Part shown: positions 61,408 through 64,000 of the stretch, in pieces
Layout of the letters: each line of letters starts with the position of its first letter
How positions within the stretch are numbered: the first letter of the stretch is position 1
Assembly (NCBI GenBank): GCA_030647435.1
Contig: JAUSJX010000008.1
Location: forward strand, 1 to 64,000
Reading direction: 5' to 3'
DNA: 64,000 bases
From: Candidatus Rokuibacteriota bacterium
Lineage (GTDB): Bacteria; Methylomirabilota; Methylomirabilia; Rokubacteriales; CSP1-6
Notes under the pieces: generated by a model
What the model was told of the DNA's origin: nothing
Seen by the model: the letters and a program-made list of their open reading frames with translations, nothing else
The model's database searches: none
Translations under genes and position numbers: made by a program

Positions 61408-61413
61408 ACACTA

Positions 61414-61497
61414 TGTCTCTCTCCCCGCTGGGGAGAGGGTCGCAGTTCGAGCTGAGTCGCGAAGCGGCGAGGCGAGGGCTGAGTTAGTGAGGGGTCC
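61414..61497. repeat. Palindromic repeat-family copy with second module
   Basis: CTCTCTCCCCGCTGGGGAGA then GGGTCG, followed at 61445-61494 by the module shared with 49915-49970. The start context ATGTCT occurs both just before it (in CACTATGTCTCTC) and in the downstream gene (GACATGTCTTTC). Confidence 0.75.
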
Positions 61498-61500
61498 TGT

Positions 61501-62673
61501 ATGACTGACATGTCTTTCACGCTGACCGAAGAGCAGCGGGCCCTCAAGGCCGCCGTCTACGACCTCTGCAAGCAGTACCCGCCCGAGTACTGGCGCGACC
61601 TCGACGCCAAGCGCGAGTATCCGGACGCCCTCGTCAACGACCTGACCAAGGCGGGGTACCTCGGGGTGTTGATCCCGCAGGAATTCGGCGGGGCGGGGCT
61701 CGGGATCATGGAGGGCGCGCTGATCCTGGAAGAGATCAACCGCTCGGGCGGCAACGCCGGCGCCTGCCACGCGCAGATGTACATCATGGGCACGGTGCTG
61801 CGCCACGGTTCGGAGCAGCAGAAGAAGACCTTCCTGCCCAAGATCGCCACGGGCGAGCTGCGCCTCCAGGCCTTCGGCGTCACCGAGCCCAACGCGGGCT
61901 CCGATACGACGAAGCTCCAGACCACGGCGATCCGCAAGGGCGACAGCTACGTGGTCAACGGGCAGAAGATGTTCATCTCGCGAGTGCTCCAGTCCGACCT
62001 GATGCTGCTGCTCGCGCGCACGACGCCCGTGGACCAGGTCAAGAAGAAGACCGACGGGTTGTCCGTCTTCCTCATCGACATCAGGCATCTCAAGGGCAAG
62101 GGGCTCGAGGTCCGCCCGCTCAGGATGATGATGAACCACTCGACCAACGCCCTCTTCTTCGACAACGTGGAGATCCCCGCCGGCAGCCTCGTGGGACAGG
62201 AGGGCAAGGGCTTCTCCTACATCCTCGACGGCATGAACGCCGAGCGCATCCTGGTCGCCTCGGACTCGCTCGGGGACGCGAGGTGGTTCATCGAGAAGGC
62301 CGTCGCCTACTCGAGCCAGCGCGTCATCTTCGGCAAGCCCATCGGCGCGAATCAGGGAGTCCAGTTTCCCATCGCCAAGGCGCACATGGCGATCGAGGCC
62401 GCCGACCTCATGCGCACCAAGGCCGCCAAGATGTTCGACGCGGGGATCCCGTGCGGGCCCGAGGCCAACATGGCCAAGTACCTGGCCTCCGAGGCGGCCA
62501 TCGACGCCGGCAACGCCTGCATCGACTGCCACGGCGGCTACGGCTTCGCCGAGGAGTACGACATCGAGCGCAAGTTCCGGGAGTCGCGCCTCTACCGCGC
62601 GGCGCCGATCAACAACAACCTGATCATGGCCTACGTCGGGGAGCACGTCCTCGGCATGCCGCGCTCGTACTAG
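61501..62673 (+). CDS. Acyl-CoA dehydrogenase
   Basis: 390 residues; an internal ATG at 61510 (before SFTLTEEQ) may be the real start. GVTEPNAGSDTTKLQTTA and FISRVLQSDLMLLLAR, then DGMNAERILVASDSLGDARW, and C-terminal CIDCHGGYGFAEEYDIERKF and YRAAPINNNLIMAYV, follow the family. Probably acts on the CoA ester formed by the upstream CoA-transferase. Confidence 0.92.
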   Translation: MTDMSFTLTEEQRALKAAVYDLCKQYPPEYWRDLDAKREYPDALVNDLTKAGYLGVLIPQEFGGAGLGIMEGALILEEINRSGGNAGACHAQMYIMGTVLRHGSEQQKKTFLPKIATGELRLQAFGVTEPNAGSDTTKLQTTAIRKGDSYVVNGQKMFISRVLQSDLMLLLARTTPVDQVKKKTDGLSVFLIDIRHLKGKGLEVRPLRMMMNHSTNALFFDNVEIPAGSLVGQEGKGFSYILDGMNAERILVASDSLGDARWFIEKAVAYSSQRVIFGKPIGANQGVQFPIAKAHMAIEAADLMRTKAAKMFDAGIPCGPEANMAKYLASEAAIDAGNACIDCHGGYGFAEEYDIERKFRESRLYRAAPINNNLIMAYVGEHVLGMPRSY

Positions 62674-62687
62674 CCGAGACGATGCGC

Positions 62688-62833
62688 GAGCCCTGTCTCC
62701 CCCTCACCCTGCCCTCTCCCCCATTGGGGGAGAGGGATCCGAACAAAGAAGTACTGCGTGATAAGACTATTCTTATCCCTCTCCCCCGTCGCGGGGGAGA
62801 GGGCAGGGTGAGGGGGCCGCGGTGAGCCTGTCT
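62688..62833. repeat. Composite palindromic element (two copies, inverted) with near-direct flanks
   Basis: A left copy (CCCCCTCACCCTGCCCTCTC ... GGGGGAGAGGGAT) and a right copy (ATCCCTCTCCCCC ... GAGAGGGCAGGGTGAGGGGG) surround a 40-base AT-richer core, so the whole block is one large inverted repeat. GAGCCCTGTCT (62688-62698) and GAGCCTGTCT (62824-62833, in the next gene's start) flank it as near-direct repeats. Confidence 0.8.
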
Positions 62834-63760
62834 GAGATCGACCGCCTGTCCGTCACCACGGTGGTGGACAACTTCATCGACAGCCTGCGGGCAGACGAGA
62901 AGGTCGCCAAGCGCTTCAACCAACCGCAGGCGCGGCGCATTCCCACGCTCAAGGCCGAGCACGGGCTCGGCCACTGGGTCGAGGTGGCGCGCGGCGGCGA
63001 GACGCGCCGCATCGCCTTCGACTTCGGGCTCACCGGGGAGAGCTACACCCACAACTTCCTCGAGCTCGGGCTCGACGCGGGACAAGTGGACGCCATCGCC
63101 TTGAGCCACGGCCACATGGACCACTACGGAGGGCTGGGCGGCTTCCTCAAGACCTACCGCGGGCGGATGAAGAAGGACCTCGTCTTCTACGGCGGCAGCG
63201 ACCACTTCCTACCGCGCTTCAACGAGCGCAACAACGCGCGCGTGTACATCGGCCGCCTGGATCGCGACGAGCTCGAGCGCTACGACCTCGACGTGCGCGT
63301 CGTCGAGACGCCCACGCTCCTGCCCGAAGGCGTGCTGCTGAGCGGTGAGATGCACGAGACGGCGCCCTTCGAGGTCATTCCCCCCTCGCTCAAGGTCGAG
63401 CGCGACGGCCTAGTCGTCCAGGACACCTTCATCGGCGAGCAGACGCTCATCGCCAACGTCAGGGGCCGCGGTCTCGTCGTCGTGACCTCGTGCTCGCACC
63501 GCGGGATCGTCGGGATCTGCCGTCACGCCGTCAAGGTTTCGGGCGTGCCAAAGGTCCACGCCGTCATCGGCGGCTTCCACCTCTCCGGCCTCGCCGGAGA
63601 GCGCATCACCCAGGTCGTGGACGCCTTCCGCGCACTCGGCGTGGATTACCTGATCCCGCAGCACTGCACAGGGCTCGAGGCCATTATCCAGATGGGCGTG
63701 CACCTGCCGAAGGAGCTGGTGGTAAGCTCGGTCGGGAGCACGTTCACCTTCGGAGCGTGA
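62822..63760 (+). CDS. Metallo-beta-lactamase-fold hydrolase
   Basis: 312 residues from GTG 62822. The metal motif is SHGHMDHYGG; further ligand regions are TSCSHRGIVGI, GGFHLSG and PQHCTG near the end. The layout matches the MBL subgroup annotated as dihydropterin/RFAP-synthase-like proteins. Within this operon a role as a CoA-thioester or lactone hydrolase is possible but unproven. Confidence 0.85.
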   Translation: MSLSEIDRLSVTTVVDNFIDSLRADEKVAKRFNQPQARRIPTLKAEHGLGHWVEVARGGETRRIAFDFGLTGESYTHNFLELGLDAGQVDAIALSHGHMDHYGGLGGFLKTYRGRMKKDLVFYGGSDHFLPRFNERNNARVYIGRLDRDELERYDLDVRVVETPTLLPEGVLLSGEMHETAPFEVIPPSLKVERDGLVVQDTFIGEQTLIANVRGRGLVVVTSCSHRGIVGICRHAVKVSGVPKVHAVIGGFHLSGLAGERITQVVDAFRALGVDYLIPQHCTGLEAIIQMGVHLPKELVVSSVGSTFTFGA

Positions 63761-63769
63761 GGAGACACC

Positions 63770-64000
63770 ATGAAGCTGCCCAAGCGCGTGACGGTCTGCG
63801 AGGTGGGGACGCGGGACGGGTTCCAGATCGAGCCCGACTTCATCCCGACCGCGCAGAAGATCGAGGTGGTCAATCTCCTTTCGGCCACGGGGATGCCGCG
63901 GATCGAGGTGACGTCTTTCGTCTCGCCCAAGGTCGTGCCCCAGCTCAAGGACGCCGAGGCGGTGATGGCGGGGATCACGCGGCGCCCGGGGACGCGCTAC
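63770..64000 (+). CDS. Hydroxymethylglutaryl-CoA lyase, N-terminal part (runs off right edge)
   Basis: 77 codons visible, starting 9 bases after the previous stop with an AGGAG site. VTVCEVGTRDGFQIEPDFIP and IEVTSFVSPKVVPQLKDAE are the N-terminal HMG-CoA-lyase motifs (catalytic Arg/Asp in GTRDG in place of the common GPRDG). It would cleave HMG-CoA or a similar 3-hydroxyacyl-CoA to acetyl-CoA and a keto acid, the end step for a branched acyl-CoA route. Confidence 0.88.
   Translation, partial: MKLPKRVTVCEVGTRDGFQIEPDFIPTAQKIEVVNLLSATGMPRIEVTSFVSPKVVPQLKDAEAVMAGITRRPGTRY

Overview
This is a 64-kb, high-GC, gene-dense bacterial window. GTG starts, 4-base ATGA/GTGA overlaps and many orphan ABC substrate-binding proteins of the PF04392 type are common. 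Together with a CoA-centred catabolic gene set and a Gram-negative two-partner secretion pair, this suggests an uncultivated soil/subsurface bacterium of the Rokubacteria (Methylomirabilota) kind. That assignment is inference from gene style; there is no rRNA or other marker in the window.

Layout. (1) 1-4.3 kb, minus strand: a two-partner secretion system, tpsB followed by a tpsA exoprotein that runs off the left edge. (2) 4.4-17.6 kb: a defence-like island, nearly all leftward. It holds a large restriction subunit, a DUF222/HNH endonuclease, a VapB antitoxin with a gutted VapC, a large beta-class DNA methyltransferase, a DUF3644 protein, and an overlapping nucleotidyltransferase (MNT) - HEPN - RelE/UvrD-helicase operon. 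A RecB/Cas4-like PD-(D/E)XK nuclease converges on the helicase. (3) 17.6-26.5 kb: a decayed, lower-GC zone. It contains an intact PotDABC-like ABC transporter and a class III aminotransferase, surrounded by broken genes: a PF04392 substrate-binding protein interrupted by a miniature inverted-repeat element, a truncated XRE regulator, and remnants of a DruA-like protein, a cyclase, M24 peptidases, an IS1595 transposase and an acyl-CoA synthetase. (4) 26.5-29.9 kb, minus: hemE-hemH-hemY, translationally coupled. (5) 30-43.5 kb, plus: a TPP-dependent decarboxylase, SDR, LLM oxidoreductase, (methyl)citrate synthase, aconitase and PrpF, then three tandem orphan substrate-binding proteins, an acyl-CoA synthetase and a fourth substrate-binding protein. 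(6) 43.6-52.3 kb, plus: acyl-CoA dehydrogenase and a complete branched-chain-amino-acid-type ABC transporter bracketed by two divergent MetE-C-like methyltransferase paralogues, then an SRPBCC protein. (7) 52.4-59.4 kb: a DUF2339 membrane protein, a zinc-ribbon/adenylate-cyclase/AAA/TPR regulator split by an in-frame stop, an AbrB/PIN toxin-antitoxin pair, and an orphan antitoxin followed by the last codons of a deleted toxin. (8) 59.4-64 kb, plus: acyl-CoA catabolism (type III CoA-transferase, enoyl-CoA hydratase, acyl-CoA dehydrogenase, metallo-beta-lactamase-fold hydrolase and the start of HMG-CoA lyase).

Two themes stand out. First, a family of GC-rich palindromic mini-repeats (consensus about CCCTCACCCTGCCCTCTCCCC, short loop, then its complement) sits at gene junctions only in the 34-63 kb half. 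One copy is flanked by an exact 19-bp direct repeat that duplicates the stop/start junction of acn and prpF, as if it inserted there. Other copies have become the C-terminus of a LivG-type ATPase and the N-terminus of a substrate-binding protein. Second, toxin-antitoxin loci keep decaying asymmetrically: at two places the antitoxin is intact while VapC has been deleted. The most system-like novelty is the MNT-HEPN-helicase operon, which has a strong promoter with two TATACCCA boxes exactly 21 bp apart and an apparently leaderless start.
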